Source: Muricea muricata
Taxonomy: Eukaryota; Cnidaria; Anthozoa; Malacalcyonacea; Plexauridae
Direction: 5' to 3'
Length of the DNA stretch: 64,000 bases
Assembly (NCBI GenBank): GCA_963855995.1
Contig: OY979719.1
Span: 18,571,312-18,635,311 of the forward strand
Numbering within the stretch: position 1 is the stretch's first letter; the number at the start of each line of letters is the position of its first letter. The translations under genes and the position numbers were made by a program. Shown here in pieces: positions 38,701 to 52,100 of the stretch. The notes under the pieces are model-generated. The model searched no databases. It was not told the DNA's origin and saw only the letters and a list, made by a program, of their open reading frames with translations.

Positions 38701-41700
38701 TCGGATCGTTTTTACCAAGCTTTGTACGCCAAGCTTCTTGATCCTCAGCTCAGACTGTCTTCGAAACAGGTAGGAATAGTTTAGCAGTATGCGTCTCAGT
38801 TTCACGGAACAAAGTGTTCAGTTGTACATAGTTGTCATGTTCAATTCTCTTTTCTAGGCAATGTTCTTGAACGTTGTTTACAAGTCTTTGAAAATCGATA
38901 CTTCATTGAAAAGAGTAAAAGTAAGTTTATTTGTGTCTGCATATTTTCTGGTCATTTGTATCTTTAAGTGTGCATGCATGGTCTTAGAAATCGAAAACAG
39001 ACCTAAATGCAATAGTTTTTATGTTTAGTTATCCTCACTCTAACACTGTAAACCACGACAATAGTAGAGTAGTCTGCGGAGTTTCCAAAGTTGTGAATCA
39101 GATTTCAAGCAATCTACGGAAACCGTTCCTACTGTAATTTTGTTTGATTTATTTCAGGCTTTTGTAAAACGTCTTCTCCAAGTGTGTTCAGCCCAACCGC
39201 CCTCTTTTGTATGTGGGGTTCTGTATCTCCTATCAGAGGTATAAAAAATGCTGTACAGTTTTATTCATTATTAGAATTTAGTCTTTCCATGATTTCCATC
39301 TCGTTGTTTCAGGTTGCAAAAGTTAAGCCGGGGATAAAAAGCTTGGTTACGCAGCCCGAGGTAAGGCAGTTTACTGTTCTACTATGATTAGAAATTGAAT
39401 GTAAAACTGTTGAAAATGAGTTCTATCCAAGGAAAAAAATCAATCATCAAGTCCAGTTAAGGTCAAACCTGGTTGTTAAAAAAAATCTCACAACTTGTAG
39501 TGAGTCCGCAAAGGCCGCAAGCCGTCAACAATTTGTTGATGTTATCATACTTGTTACAAGGTTGTTCCAACAAATCTGTTACAGTCATGATGTAACAATA
39601 TTGTTCCACCCTTTTTTCGTTTATATCATCACTGTACAGACTTGTTGGAGTAATTTGTAACAAGTCTGCTAATCCCATCAAGCTTGTTACAAGTTGTTAG
39701 GAGCTTATTGCAAACTTGCTACAACAAACACGTAACAACTAACAAGCAGTGTTGACAACTTGTGGAGAGACTTGTTACAACTTGTTTGCAGACTTTGCAA
39801 CTACTTTAAGTTTTTACGAGTGTATACAATGTAATCCAAGCGAAACATTATACGATGTGTCAATTTATTTCAATTCAGGAACTCGACGAAGAAGAGCATT
39901 TCGTTGATATCCTCGACCCAACCGAAGATACAAACAATTCTCCGTTCCCTTCTGAACATGACGGCACTACACAGCCTGATAAAGGTGTCCACGCGACCTC
40001 CTCCCAAGGTCACGTGTTCGTAGACTCGTCTAGCACGCATGCGTATCAAGCGAACGCACGAAATCCGCTGTACAGTGGTGCAGACAACTCGTGTTTGTGG
40101 GAAGTGATGAAATTATCAAGACATTATCATCCGTCTGTCTCCCGCTTTGCTCAAAATCTCCTGCAGGTATGTTTGGAAAAAAAACACTCGAATTTTTTAT
40201 TTATTTAACTGACGTCCCTTCTCCATTTAAAAAGCTATATGGTTAATCATAAAGTGTTAATAAAATCTGATTGCTACATCTGTTTTCCTTATTTTCCGGG
40301 CAACCGTAATCACTGCTATATACTATTGTGAAGAGACTATTGTGTAAATGAATTCTTCATGGTTTATAGACGCGGTGAAAACACAATTATATCAACTCAT
40401 CGAATATGTTTTTGGGTTGGGTTATGCAAAAATATAGGTCCTATCTCATCGCATGTGTCTTGTATTCACTTCTTATCAACATACAGTGATGTCTAGTTAG
40501 CCAATCGTTCCTGCTGCATGAACAGCCGAGACCAAAATTCAGCTGTTGGTTGTTTACGTAAATATACGATAGTAGCGTGATGAAATGGGTGCCGATTTGT
40601 GCATAAGCTTGGAACATAACACAGATGATCGGCTTGATACATTATCTATTTACTAATTCTATTTCTACTAATTCTATTTCTTCTAATTCTAAACAATTCT
40701 ACTTACTGTGTTGTATGGTTAAGGCTGTTTAATAAATTGCCCGGACGTTTTACAGGAATCTAAAGTAACTTATTTTTTCATTGTAGGGTGAAAATATCAC
40801 TTATGAAGGAGATCCATTGTCTGACTTCACGCTCATGAGGTAAAACTGCTTTTAAACTGTGGCTGGAAAGTACTCAATATATCAGTTTCAATGATATTAT
40901 TTTCTCTCAGATTTCTGGATAGATTTGTCTACAAGAATCCGAAAAAGAAGGCTCAAGGTAGCTAGGATTTAGTCTGGGGTCTGTGCTACGAGACGTTGAT
41001 TAAACTCAATTTAAAATTAAAATATAATTTTGTGGAAACACCGCCTAAATTTATTATCGCAATAATAAACTTACGTGGTGTTTCCACAAAATTATATTTT
41101 AATTTGATGTTCACCATGCCAGCATACAACGAACTTAGACTAAATTTATTATTTGATTAATATTTTATTTCTCTTTTTAGATCATGGTGGTTCAATTATG
41201 CAGGTAAAGTTCATACAGTATACTGAATTATAATTGCGCATCAACATTATGATACAAACTAGTTTACTCTCGACTTCTTCTATTCTTACCAGCCCAAGAC
41301 AGTTTCTCAAAGACAGTTCGAACAACCAGGTATATCATTTTAACTTGTCAATCACTTGCAACAAACCTCTTGACAACTTGCAAGTCGTCAACAAGCTGCC
41401 GCAAGCCATGCAATCGCGGGAGCATCCTGATGTCAGCTTGTTGATAACAAGTCTGTTGGGAAATGTCATGTGACAGACTTCTTCGTTTCTGGCTGTGCAA
41501 CTTTTTACATTAAAATTACATTTCAGTGAACACGGCTGCATTCTTGAACATGAAAGAGGAAAGCGTACGCGAGGACGAGATGTTTTACTACAGGTAAAGA
41601 GACTTTGTTCTTGCTCAAAGTTTGTGAAGAGAGCGATATTGAGGCATATCCAATCTACGGGCGTAGGGTGGGTACAGAGGCCCCGTCCCCCACCCCACCT

Positions 41701-43842
41701 ACTTCACTAACTTTATTGGTAAAGACAGTTTATGCCAGACAGAATGGTATAGGCGTTCTCCTGGGCATATTTGTATATCGTAGTTGGTGTTTTGATTCTA
41801 TCCTGTTTGTTTTTTTAGATATTTCAAACAGAAAGCGAAAGAAGTCAAAAAGAAAGAAAGGGACGTCGAGAAAGAGGAAGAGAATGAAGAAAAAGATGAA
41901 ATTTTAGGTAAGTTTTCTACGAAAAAATTCTACCGCATTGGGGATCAATCTTAGGACAACAATTTGAAAATAGTTCAATGCGGTTTTCGTATTTTACCTT
42001 AGATGAATTTGATGAGGAAAACACTGCATTAGATTTTGCTGGGTAAAGTTTATTATTTAGTTTGGTCTTGTTGATTTATAATTATGTCGCATTTATGATT
42101 TATAATTTATGTCGCATTTATGTTCGAAAATTAGAGAGTTTGAAAAATCCCAGACAAGTAAATCTAGAAAGAGGAAAAAAGCAAGTGGTGACTCTGACGA
42201 GGATAACACAGACGATGAAGGTATAATGAGGGATGTATGGGGATTACTTGAGTATATACTTGAGTCCATGCATTTAAAACCCGTCAGCATTCTGCATTTG
42301 CTAGAAATGATATACACTTTATTTTTCAGATTTTGACTACGATGATATGGAGGTCTCAGAGGATGACATGAATGCTTCAGATGGTAATTTTCGAACGTTT
42401 CTTTATGTTAGAACATTTATTTGCCATATCTTGTAAACTGCTGCTGAAGATGAATTTATTGATTCGAAATATGTAGTATTCAACTGTTTCACTATGAACA
42501 CAGTATTCGGAATTACTTTAACTTTATGTATGTTGAAATTATCAGCCCATGAAGGATTCTTTCCATCTCTGTCGTGTGTAAAATTCACGAGCAAAGGATA
42601 TTTTGTTCTACTTAGATCAAGAAGAAAAATTCACCGAGAAAGATTATGAAAAGGTACAGCGAAAATAGATTGATGCTGTTAACGTCTTATTATGTCCCCA
42701 GTGGTATGTTTTCTGGTCGTTGGAAGTTATGTTGAACTTTCAATGTTTTCATCTTTCAGGCTTTGTTAGAGAATTTGAGTTCGGATGAATTCAGTGACCA
42801 GGATGACGACCTTTCGACACCAAAGAAGAAAAAGAAGTTACAGTGAGTTTTTGCCGATGAAAGAAACCTACTGCATGTAAAAAATAAAGTTCTTCACTGT
42901 TATTTTCATGGTGTTAAAGCAACACCTGGAGTGGTGCTCAATGTAATTATAAGGATGTGCCAGAGCGGTTTTGCATGTTATTTAATGCTCTGACGTTATG
43001 GAAATGTCCTAAAAACACATTTTGCTGTTCAGATCATCAGAGGAGCCGTCGATGTTTGCTGCTGCAGAGGAGGTACTTTAAGTTCTTGATGTGGAGCTTA
43101 TTTCTTTATTAATAAGTTGGTTTGATGCTTGTCGTGTTACTCTGAGTTTCTATCCACATCGCGCCAGCAGTAAAATATGCCTGACCACGGCGGGAATGGA
43201 ACCTACGGGCTTTGGAATGCTAGTCTAATGCTCACATACTGAGCTGATCGCCTAGCTCTGACAGTTATCAGATTAGGCCAGCGTTCCGAAGGTCGGGCAT
43301 ATTTTTCAGCTTGCCCGATGTGGATATAAACTCAGAGTAACGCCACAAACATCATTTTTACCCGCATTACAAACGCTAAGCACAAAAAGTCAAGTTTTGA
43401 GGGGTTTTTTGCAGTTTTTTGGTGATTAGAAAGTATTTGAATGTACATGTGTATTTCAAAATGAGCTTTACTTAAAAGTTGAATTATAGATACCTTAAAA
43501 AGTGACGAGGTTCATTTATCTGTTTAGTTCGCTCATTTACTGGAGAATTCTGGAGGATTCTCTCATGGCGGCAGTGAAGATGTGGACATGCGTGGCGTGA
43601 GCTGGAAACAACAGCAATGGGAGATGAACAGAATGCATCAAGGGAACTCTTCTAAGGAGAATAAATCTCGGAATCGACAGAATCGAAGACGGGCTTCGGC
43701 CCAGCCAGGAAAATCGTCCAGGAACTTTGCCGATGGAGGGAAAAAATTCAACAAGGGTAGAAGCAAGGCGAATAACATGGGCAATAAACGCGGGAGAAAC
43801 TCGAATAGGAATCGTGGTAACATATGCAGAGTTAAGCATTGA
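32744..43842 (+). CDS. CEBPZ: CEBPZ / Noc1 (MAK21) ribosome biogenesis factor
   Basis: 35 exons, 1023 aa (human 1054): 32744-32866, 32989-33084, 33196-33239, 34119-34332, 34524-34644, 35197-35297, 35375-35462, 35883-35950, 36079-36207, 36475-36520, 36664-36707, 36807-36891, 37008-37092, 37714-37810, 37936-38020, 38227-38306, 38546-38580, 38691-38769, 38858-38920, 39158-39238, 39313-39360, 39879-40166, 40787-40839, 40911-40957, 41181-41203, 41293-41329, 41527-41593, 41819-41907, 42003-42042, 42135-42220, 42330-42383, 42616-42653, 42760-42842, 43033-43072, 43528-43842. Nucleolar 60S assembly factor. HEAT-like first half, then the CBF/MAK21 domain (GVLYLLSEVAKVKP, NARNPLYSGADNSCLWEV, HYHPSVSRFAQNLL, FLDRFVYKNPKKK). 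Acidic Ser/Asp-rich tail (SDEDNTDDE, DYDDMEVSEDD), then a basic end (NKRGRNSNRNRG). Every junction keeps frame. Confidence 0.95.
34663..35053 (+). repeat. Purine-rich minisatellite, about 30-bp unit, in CEBPZ intron
   Basis: Units of the type GGTGGAGAGGGATAGGAAGG plus GGTGGCAAGGA repeat about a dozen times; nearly free of C on the plus strand. Intron between exons 5 and 6. Strand asymmetry favours triplex or R-loop formation (inference). Confidence 0.92.
35488..35799. mobile_element. Inverted-repeat element with CAGTTGC(G/A)GCAATA termini
   Basis: CAGTTGCGGCAATAAACATG and AAATATTTGATCAATTCATT on the left mirror AATGAATTGGCCAAATATTT and CATGTTTCTATTGCTGCAACTG on the right. About 312 bp. CAGTTG-type ends could be hAT-like, but no 8-bp duplication is visible. 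Confidence 0.8.
37245..37525. mobile_element. Inverted-repeat element with TCCGCCATCTTG termini
   Basis: TCCGCCATCTTG...GACGTCACAACCTAGGTA on the left mirrors TTACCCAGGTTGTGACGTCA ... CAAGATGGCGGA on the right. In CEBPZ intron 13. Termini contain a YY1-like motif and TGACGTCA, a perfect CRE. Confidence 0.75.
39470..39835. repeat. ACTTGTTACAAG-type degenerate repeat cluster
   Basis: Many imperfect copies of CTTGTTACAAGTTGTT and its complement (ACTTGTTACAAGGTTGTTCC, AGTCTGTTAC, ACAACTTGTTTGCAG). The same class occurs at 41335-41480, 61185-61440 and 63590-63620. Family-wide dispersed repeat; origin unknown. Confidence 0.6.
41014..41105. mobile_element. Palindromic element, TGTGGAAACACC arms, in CEBPZ intron
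   Basis: AAATATAATTTTGTGGAAAC ACC (about 41020-41042) is mirrored by GGTGTTTCCACAAAATTATA TTT (41078-41100); centre TTTATTATCGCAATAATAAA. Same family as 4650-4794 but without the hammerhead-like insert between the TTATTAT and AATAATAA arms. Confidence 0.85.
43118..43346. repeat. tRNA-derived SINE-like element with inverted ends
   Basis: GTTACTCTGAGTTTCTATCC at the left end and GATATAAACTCAGAGTAAC at the right are inverted. Inside, GGCGGGAATGGAACCTACGG (a reversed B-box-like sequence) and GCTAGTCTAATGCTC. Same family as 48800-48950, 50018-50130, 53740-53925. Last CEBPZ intron. Confidence 0.7.
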
Positions 43843-44187
43843 AGGTTGTAAATAGTATAAAAGAGGTTGGGAATTGATATTTGTTGTTAAAAGAAGAATT
43901 CGTGCTGGACATTTGATTCATTATAAGCTCCCAGTAGCACATATAACTGACGACTTAATCAACCAGTCACATGAATGATACAAAATTTCAAATAATCTCG
44001 AGGGTGCAAGATGCAATAAACTACAATCCTCATTTTAGACAGGGTGTCAAACGGCCTTACACTAAAGGTTAGGGGGGGGGGGGGGGAAACAGGGCTAGAT
44101 GCGTGCTACCTTGCGAAGTAAGTACGAAGTAAGGTAAATCATGAAGGGCGCGATTATTGTCTATCGGGTGATTCTATCGTATGTAAC
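43843..44187. other. Intergenic CEBPZ to unknown gene
   Basis: 345 bases with CEBPZ 3' UTR and a run of about 15 G at about 44071-44085. No other feature. Confidence 0.4.
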
Positions 44188-45652
44188 ATGAAGTACTGGT
44201 ATGGTTTTAAAGAAGATGGCAGAATGGCCTTGGTTGTTCTGGACGAAGAAGTTAAGCACTGGCCAGAAAGCTTTTCTAAAATTTGGCTTGCCTATGGTGG
44301 TATGTAATTCTTGTATTTTATATTTGAGCTATGTTGAAGTCTGATGCATGCATGTTTTGTGTACTGCTAAAATTGCTGTAAAGCAATTGAGTAAAGCAGT
44401 TGCATGTGAGTTATAGGTTAGGCCTTGCAGGGGAGAGGGTGTATTCGGAGGGGACGTATTAAAACGTCTAGTGTTATTTTTGCCCAACGATTGGGATCTT
44501 ATACGGCAGATTGGAATGTGTTTCTGACATTTATTTGCCAGCTTTTGGTCGTTCTTGGCTCCGTGGGTTTGTCTGAGTTCACAGAAATTAAAATGAAAAA
44601 ACGAGATGAAAGAGTTAGAAAGGTTTGTAGTTTAAAATATTGAGACTTATCATAGCCAGAGGGAGGAGAGACCATGGGTGCAAGGTTGGGAGAGCTGCCG
44701 CTGGCAGAATTGCTGTTGCCCCTGGGAAAAATGCCAGTCTAATTGAATCTAATGTTAAAGCAGGTCTGAGTCTAATACTGAATCTAATATCAAACCTTGG
44801 CCCCAGGTTTTCTTGAGCCTACCCTGAGAGGAAATCCTGGTTACACCACTGGATATGTTAACTTGTCTGGCCTAAAATTGATATTTGTAGTGGTATGTAT
44901 ACTAACATAAGATTGGTCAGGATTAATGATAAACCATGGTCAGGATTTGTGCAATTAAATCTGGATTAGTGTTGATCTTGAATTAACTCCAGATGCATAG
45001 TCACAGCCTCTCATAACTCTATATCATGTTCTGTTAAGAGCAATGTTAAGAATTTGGCTATTTTATTTAGTGACCATATGCATTTACCCAGGGTTTGTGC
45101 AGAAATATTGAGATGCATTTATACTTTTAAACTTGCAGCTTAATTATGAAGAAACTCAGAAACTACATGTGAAGAAAAAAGAAAAACCATTGACATTAGA
45201 GGAAGCTTACAAGGTGTGCTGAATTTGTAAGATGCACTTAGAATAAGCCTGGACAAAGTCTATTCTAGTAAAATCATACTAGTATACTATTACAAATTCT
45301 GTAATTTGATTGGCTAATCAACCTGCTATCTATTCCTTCATAGATGGCGAGTAGCAAAATTACCATTCTCCAGGCACATTTTTTTTATGAAAACGGCTTT
45401 AAAAATTGAATTTCTTTTAGTGGAATATCTGATTCTACTACTCGACTTCTATGAGATGACAGTTGATTCAGGCTTTCTCCTCATCAACTATCACCTCATA
45501 GAAATCTCGAGCTCATAAACTAACTGTTAAATAGTAATACAAAAAACATGTATAATCACTCCATTCTTATTTCTGTGTAGGAAGTTCAGAATATTGATAT
45601 TGGTGAATGGGAGAACAAAAGAGTGCCCAGACCTTGGCCTGAAGATAAGTAA
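44188..45652 (+). CDS. Unrecognised single-pass membrane protein, about 147 aa
   Basis: Model: exons 44188-44299, 44438-44622, 45139-45213, 45581-45652. I do not recognise the family. N terminus KYWYGFKEDGRMALVVLDEE, then SFSKIWLAYG; one hydrophobic helix (WNVFLTFICQLLVVLGSVGL) starting near residue 65, followed by a positively charged stretch (MKKRDERVRK) and a hydrophilic tail ending EWENKRVPRPWPEDK. Small size, one helix, and charged flanks would suit a mitochondrial or ER accessory subunit, but no function is claimed. Exons 3 and 4 and their junctions are clear; the acceptor of exon 2 (44438) was chosen because it is the one that keeps frame, and is the weakest point. Convergent with WDR81. 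Confidence 0.6.
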
Positions 45653-46196
45653 ACAGACAATCCTTGAGTCAGGATGGACTTATAGGATCATTTAGTCTTC
45701 AAATACTTGCAAATGAAGAACTGCCTGATCTGAATTTCATGCTTTCAAAAAAAATGACATACTAGTCAATAAAAAAGACCACACAGGTGATAAAAAATTG
45801 CAAACCAATCTGTCAAAAATGACCAACTGGTTAGTCAACAAAATGCTAGACTGGTGAGTCAAAAAACATTCGACCAACCAGTCTGGCAGAAAGAATTGAC
45901 TAGAGCAGTCTGCATATCAAAATTGATCCAACCAGTTGGTCAGAAAACATGACTGATCGGTTAAATTCAAAAACATTTTGTCCACTTTTGCAACAATAGA
46001 GTAGTCATGATAAGGTGGTCACAAAAACTTATATTAATCATTTTTACATCAATTTCTCCCAGCTATTATCAATAGAAAATTTTGAGCTTTGGGGATTAGG
46101 ATATTTTGTGGTGCTCATAATAAAATATTATTTTGCATGCATAGAATTATAAATACATTGTGAAAATTATTGTTACTGTCTGATGTATAATCAGTT
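45653..46196. other. Convergent intergenic, with ACCAACTGGT-type repeats
   Basis: At 45765-45960, short imperfect repeats of GACCAACTGGTTAGTCAA / GACCAACCAGTCTGGC. The rest is AT-rich 3' UTR of the two facing genes. Confidence 0.5.
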
Positions 46197-49100
46197 TTAT
46201 CCCATTAAAGTAATGTTACCATTGTCACTACCCAGTAAATAGGTTCTGTTCAGGGGCAAAACACCAAAACATGTCGCATTGCCTTTGAAGACATCATTTC
46301 CAAGTCGAAGATGTGTGTACATTGGCTTAAAAAACAACACAAAAACATGATATCATTCATAAACCATTCCAAAACGTAACTTCTGCAGTAGGGGAAAAAG
46401 TAGATGTTCTTAACCTTAAGTTAGCTGCCAGCTCTTGTGTCTGCTTGACAGCTCTGAATTACCTAATGATTGTCAAAACTCAAGGTGTTTACCTCTTTAT
46501 CTGTCAAGGAGTGCCATGCAATACGATTGTTTCCAGTCATTGACACTATCACCTTGTCATGCACATGAATACTTTGGACAGTTTCACCAGAGCCTAAAAT
46601 AAGCATATTATAAATTAAACTGAATGGTTGTGAATTAACTGGAGTGCTAAGTTCAATAGTTCTAGTGGAAAACTGTGGTTTTACACCTGACCACAGAAAT
46701 GCCTTGCTTCTAAAGGTATTGAAGACTTCGCGTTGGCAATCCATATCTGGTGTAATGCTATATAATAGTGTTTTCTAACAGTGTAAGAAAGACAGAATTT
46801 TTTTCTTAAAAAGAAACTGTTGTACTAACCAGTTAGCGTCGGAAGAGAGCACAATGAAGTCGCATCATGGCCCCATAATTCCATCTTTTGCGTTGACGAG
46901 GATGTAATGAAACTCGAATTGGTGTAAGGGGTAACCTGTTACAACAAGTTGAAAAATATCCATTAATTGTGCGACACAATTCTGGCCTCATTTGGGAGAG
47001 TCATTTTGCAATTTGAACAAGAGAAAGAAACTACAATCAGATGTCCCAGAATTTCATAATTACTTTCCCGTTATTAGTGTTCATCTTGCTAACAATCTGA
47101 AATGGCAGAGAGGGTTTTAACCTGTACGACATCTGCTTCGTGCGCCTTCCACTGTCGGGTAAGAATTCCTCCGCGGAGATCCACCAGGGATAAAAACCCG
47201 CCGGAAAAGCCGACCGCCATCGAAGTCCCGTCTGGAGTCACGCACAGACTTCTAATGTAGCCTACGATCGGAAAAATGGTATTTTCACAGTCAGGCAGCT
47301 ACAATTTCAAACCCACTCACTTTTACTTAAGCTTCCACCAGCCTACCTGCAAGACTATGGCTTGTTACTTTCCACGTGTGACCAAAATTTCCTTCACGAG
47401 CGTCGATGAACCTAAAACACCCAAACTACAGGGGTTAGTGAGATGTCAGTGCTAACACTTCAGTCAAATCAATAATCTTGTGGCACTTCAGTCGAAATTG
47501 AATTATTTCTAAAGGGTAAATGTGTCTTGATCATGCACATGTCAAAATTCAAGCCGGGAAAGGTTAAGAAAAACTCATCAACTTATAAGTCGTCCGTGAG
47601 ATGGCCTGCCTATGCTTTGCTTTGTCACTGGAAGAGTTTTTCAGGAAACATCTATTCAACGTTGATTCGGGGATGTTTATATTTGGACATACTCTTTCTT
47701 ATGCGTTTTTGCAGAAATTTTAGACTTTTTGCCATTGGCAAAAGGCGTTCACTTGGCTTAGATAGTGAACACCGTCATAAATGTCTCTATTGAACGCCTG
47801 TGTTGGTCACTCTGAAGGTGTGAACGAACAATTCTTCACCTCACAGTTCCATTTTGCATGCCAGCAACAACATAAGGACTGGGGCAAGGCAAGGTAGCCA
47901 TGGCAACTGCTTCTCTACTTTTCGTAAAATTGAGTTTGAGAACGGAGGATCCAGTCGGAAGATCCCAGATCTAACAGAAACAAAAATATGAAAGAACATT
48001 GGAAGACACTTGTTTGTGTCTCAGGGAGAAGTTCTTGGGATTATGGATGAAAAGAAAGATGTCTTGGAAAAAGAAATCTTCATTTCTCAACTTCAAAGTT
48101 AACATAATTTCGAAACGAACTAACATGAACAGATCCATCACAGGAGACTGCTTGTCTCATCACATCGATAACACCGACGGCAAACACTGGCTTGCGATGG
48201 TCGTACGTTGTCCACGAGCACGCTGATTGGCCAGTTCCGTCACCATGGTTACTGAGCAACCAGAGCTTGACGGTTTTGTCCTTACTCGCAGACAGGAACA
48301 GGTGCTCACTGTCTTGGACGTGGATATCTTTGACCACATCGCTGTGTCCTGTGTGGAAAAAAATATTGTTGAGATTTGGTGAAGGAGAGTTGATCGACTC
48401 AGGTAATATTGGATACGCTCGAGAAAACGCTCCCACAGATAAGGACAGACAAGGGATGAAGGACGAGGATTTAGACTGGCGATATGAAATATCGAACGAG
48501 AGACTCCAAGAGATAACCCAAACGCTACCGATCAGTAACTTTTGTTACCGGCAACTGTGAAATACATCGGACATGTGTACCGGTTAGATAACAGTGCCCT
48601 GCAAAAACAAGTATTGTTTAACACTAAGGCGCCCAGAAAAGTCTGGAGTAAGAAAGAGACCGTCCTTGGTGTTGATAGTTATCAAGCGAGAAGGTCCATG
48701 ATGTCAAAGAAAGCCATCCTGCAACTGCTGGAACATCGACTCTCAACGCTCCAGCAGCAACGGCCCAAGGCCAGAGATGCGCCAAGCGCGAAACATGATG
48801 ATGATGATGAATATACCAGATGACGAAACTACGACCTTTGGAATGCTAGCCTAATGCTCTGCCAACTGATCTACGTGGACAGGTCGGTTGGATTGTGCGA
48901 TGTTTCGAAACTGAGTCTAGTTCCTTCGATATCAATGTAATCTCAAACCAAGAAACTCTTACCTGCGAAAGTTTGGAGTCTCAACTGCGAAAACGTGTTT
49001 CCATCGATTCTTTTCCTTTTCCCTATTCATCAAGCATCGAAAAATAATCACGAATGGGAGCATAATAAACTTACAGCCATGCAACTTCCAGTATACAGTA

Positions 49101-52100
49101 ATCTTACCTAAATGATTCTTCCAGTACTTGAGCCAGTTTCCAGATAAGTGTTGTCTGCTTGTTAAGAACGTACTTCTAACGCTAAAAAAACAACAAAGCA
49201 ATTGGTGTGGCATTCGCTTCTTGTACATATTCTTCGTCAATTTTGTTCTCTGCTGATTTATGCACAGGTTGGCTTACAAAGGTCGCTTTATTTCATTACT
49301 TCCTACATGGATTTTTATTAATACCTTGTTTCCGCAGAGCCCGACGCATTACGCTCCAAGCTTCCACTTTTGCCATCATTGCGTGTTTCTCTGTCCAGCG
49401 AAGAGCTTTTTTCCGCATTCTCTTTAACTTTAAGATTTGGCTTTGTCTCCATGTCTTCGTCGGATAAAATAAACACTGGTTGTGCAGTAGGAGAGGGGGT
49501 GTGGTTGGAGAGCGCCTTATCTACACTGCAACACAATTGCCAGATCGTGTCATTGTTTTTATCCAAGGTTGCTGTCATAAAAGTATCGCCTAAACTCCTA
49601 CACAGAGGAATGTACGCATCGTATGCTAATGAAGCGGTGAAAGTTTCGCGTATTTCATTGACGCACAGTTGTTTCGTCGAACCATCTGTGTCGGGTTTCG
49701 TTGGAGACGCGCACGACTCAAAACACGAAAAGAAAGTCGCGATCAAAGATGCGAGAAGGTCTTGAGCTGAACCTCGTTCGAAAATATCGCACACGACTTT
49801 GAAGATATCGAGAATAAGCAAGGCTAGAGTACTCCTGGCCGGCGCTTCGTTTGCGAAGGATATCGTAACTGATGATATGAGGCTCAACACTTGATCGACA
49901 GCTTGGTAGCACAGCATCTGAAAAAGTACAAACATAAAAGTGATGGTGATTTTCAAGTCGTGTAAACATAATGGGTTTTATTATGTCTTGATGTTATCTA
50001 CTCAGGTGAATATGATGTTTGTGATGTTACTCCGAGTCCATATTCACGCTTTGAAAGCTGAAAAATATGCCTGACCAGTGCAGGAATCGAACCTACGACC
50101 TTTGAATCGTTGTCCGAGATCGCGGGTTGATCTTTACTTGAGACTAATGACGAGCATTAAAAAGGTCTTCTTCACTGGTTTTGTTCCACAGCGAATGTTG
50201 ACAGGGTGGGTTAGGATTGTTATAACATATATGATTTCTTTGGTAAATAATGGTTTTCAAGCATACTGGTTTTCAAGCAAGTATCAGTATAATTTCTGTA
50301 ATAAATAATGGTTTTTCAAGCATTTTGATTGGTCTCCTATGAGGCATTATGCACTAGTTTGCATTTTTTTCAAAATGGCCGTCAATGAAAGTCGTCGAGA
50401 AAAATTGCATTAATACAAACTTCAAAGAATATAAACAAACTTTGATGTTAAACTATCTTAAGGTAATAGATCGCCTGCAAATAACTTAAATATTTTTTCA
50501 CTATTTAAGAATTACAAATAAACTTTAGTCTTTACTTTACTGTATTCATAAAAGGCGACGGTGCATTTTATACATGTTGTCCAAAGAAATTATACTAAAA
50601 CAATTATTCGCCTCAGGCTCAGTGATTATGGTGAATATTCACCTCGACTTCGACTATACAGTAATTAGTAGTAAGTGCTGTCCGAGTTAAGACGTCTATA
50701 GACAGAGGTATAGATGTAAGAATTAATGTATATCTTTAATCGTACCCCAAATTGATTCATCAATGAGTCCTTGGGAATGGAGCAAATGTATTGTCGAACC
50801 AGAACCAGAGCTCCAGAAAGATTTGCTTCGCCTGTCACGCTCACATGTTCCGATGAAATATTAACCTGAAAATATACCAAGTGCGTGTTATCATTTGCTG
50901 ATATTAAAATTGTTTTCTCGCAGGACGCCTTCATTAAAAATAGATGTCGAATTCTGACGATAGAATTGGCATAAAGAAGAAAACTAGTTTTCTAGAAATA
51001 GACCCTATAACTTGATTATAGGGTTAGACAAAGTTCACTGTGACATAGTGGGGATGCATATATGATACAAATCAGAAAATTTATCAACAACAATTAGACA
51101 AAAAAAATGCGTCGGAAATAAACAGCGTTAACAACCTTAGACATAACGAAAGGGACGTATTGATGAACGACAATAGTCTCGCCATAGACTTCAGTACAGC
51201 ACGCCAAACACTGTAATATCCACTTGGCATTATTATCGCCAGCTGAAATTCCTTTCTCAGCAACACCAACGTAACACTTCATCAACATTCCCAGCAGCGG
51301 TTTGATGATGTGATTGGACGTCAACAAGGGACCAAGTCTTGGACACAACCAACAGATGCTTTCTGCTGCCGCTTCGGGAATCTCACGTTCTGGTTTCTGT
51401 GATGAAGAGAAATGATATAAATTGAAGAAACACTGTATATGACCTCAGGACTGTACAAGACCTCAAATCATTCATACAGACGTGGTGAACCAGGGTGTTA
51501 GCCACACAAAAAAGTTGGATCTTCTTTTTAGGTAAATTGGGAAAGGAATATTCTGTGGTTCTGGCGAATAGAGCAAGATGGCTGGCAGTCTTCTGTGAAG
51601 TCATTTTGGGTAATTTAGACAAGGATGATTACTTTGTCGTAACTTTGGACAGCAGAAAATGAAAAAAGATTGGACGACTTTCGACCTCAGTGTATGTTGT
51701 TTTGGTATTTTCGTTGTAATATAGAAGGCAATAAAAGGAAACAAAGATACACACACATTCATGTCAGATCCAATAGGGAAAGTTTCTTATTATCTAAGTT
51801 GAGAAGACTCCGTCTAGAGGATACTTGTGTGTTAACTAACATCTGAAAACCTTTTTCAACCTAAACTCAAAACCTCAAACCGAAGTTTTCATACAATCTT
51901 GCATGTCAACTCTTCATTGTAACCTCAACTTTAACTCACATTTGTATCGCCTATATCGGTCTCCTCCATATCATCGTCCAAATGTTCAGAAACGAAAGAA
52001 ACCGATCGCTCAAAACTGAAGTCGGAGTCGACAACTCTATCCCAATCGTCCTCGGAGTCTCGTCGTGACGTGTTCGGAAACGACTTTTGAAAGATGGCAT

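Noticed and set aside
46596..46744. Upstream extension of the WDR81 exon at 46493 (frame beginning MDCQREV)
   Set aside because: The frame is open, but orthologue alignment and the phase-1 junction place the acceptor at 46593; the extension is intron.
49718..49969. Coding frames antisense or out of frame to WDR81 exon 13
   Set aside because: Shadows of the real exon; no independent similarity.
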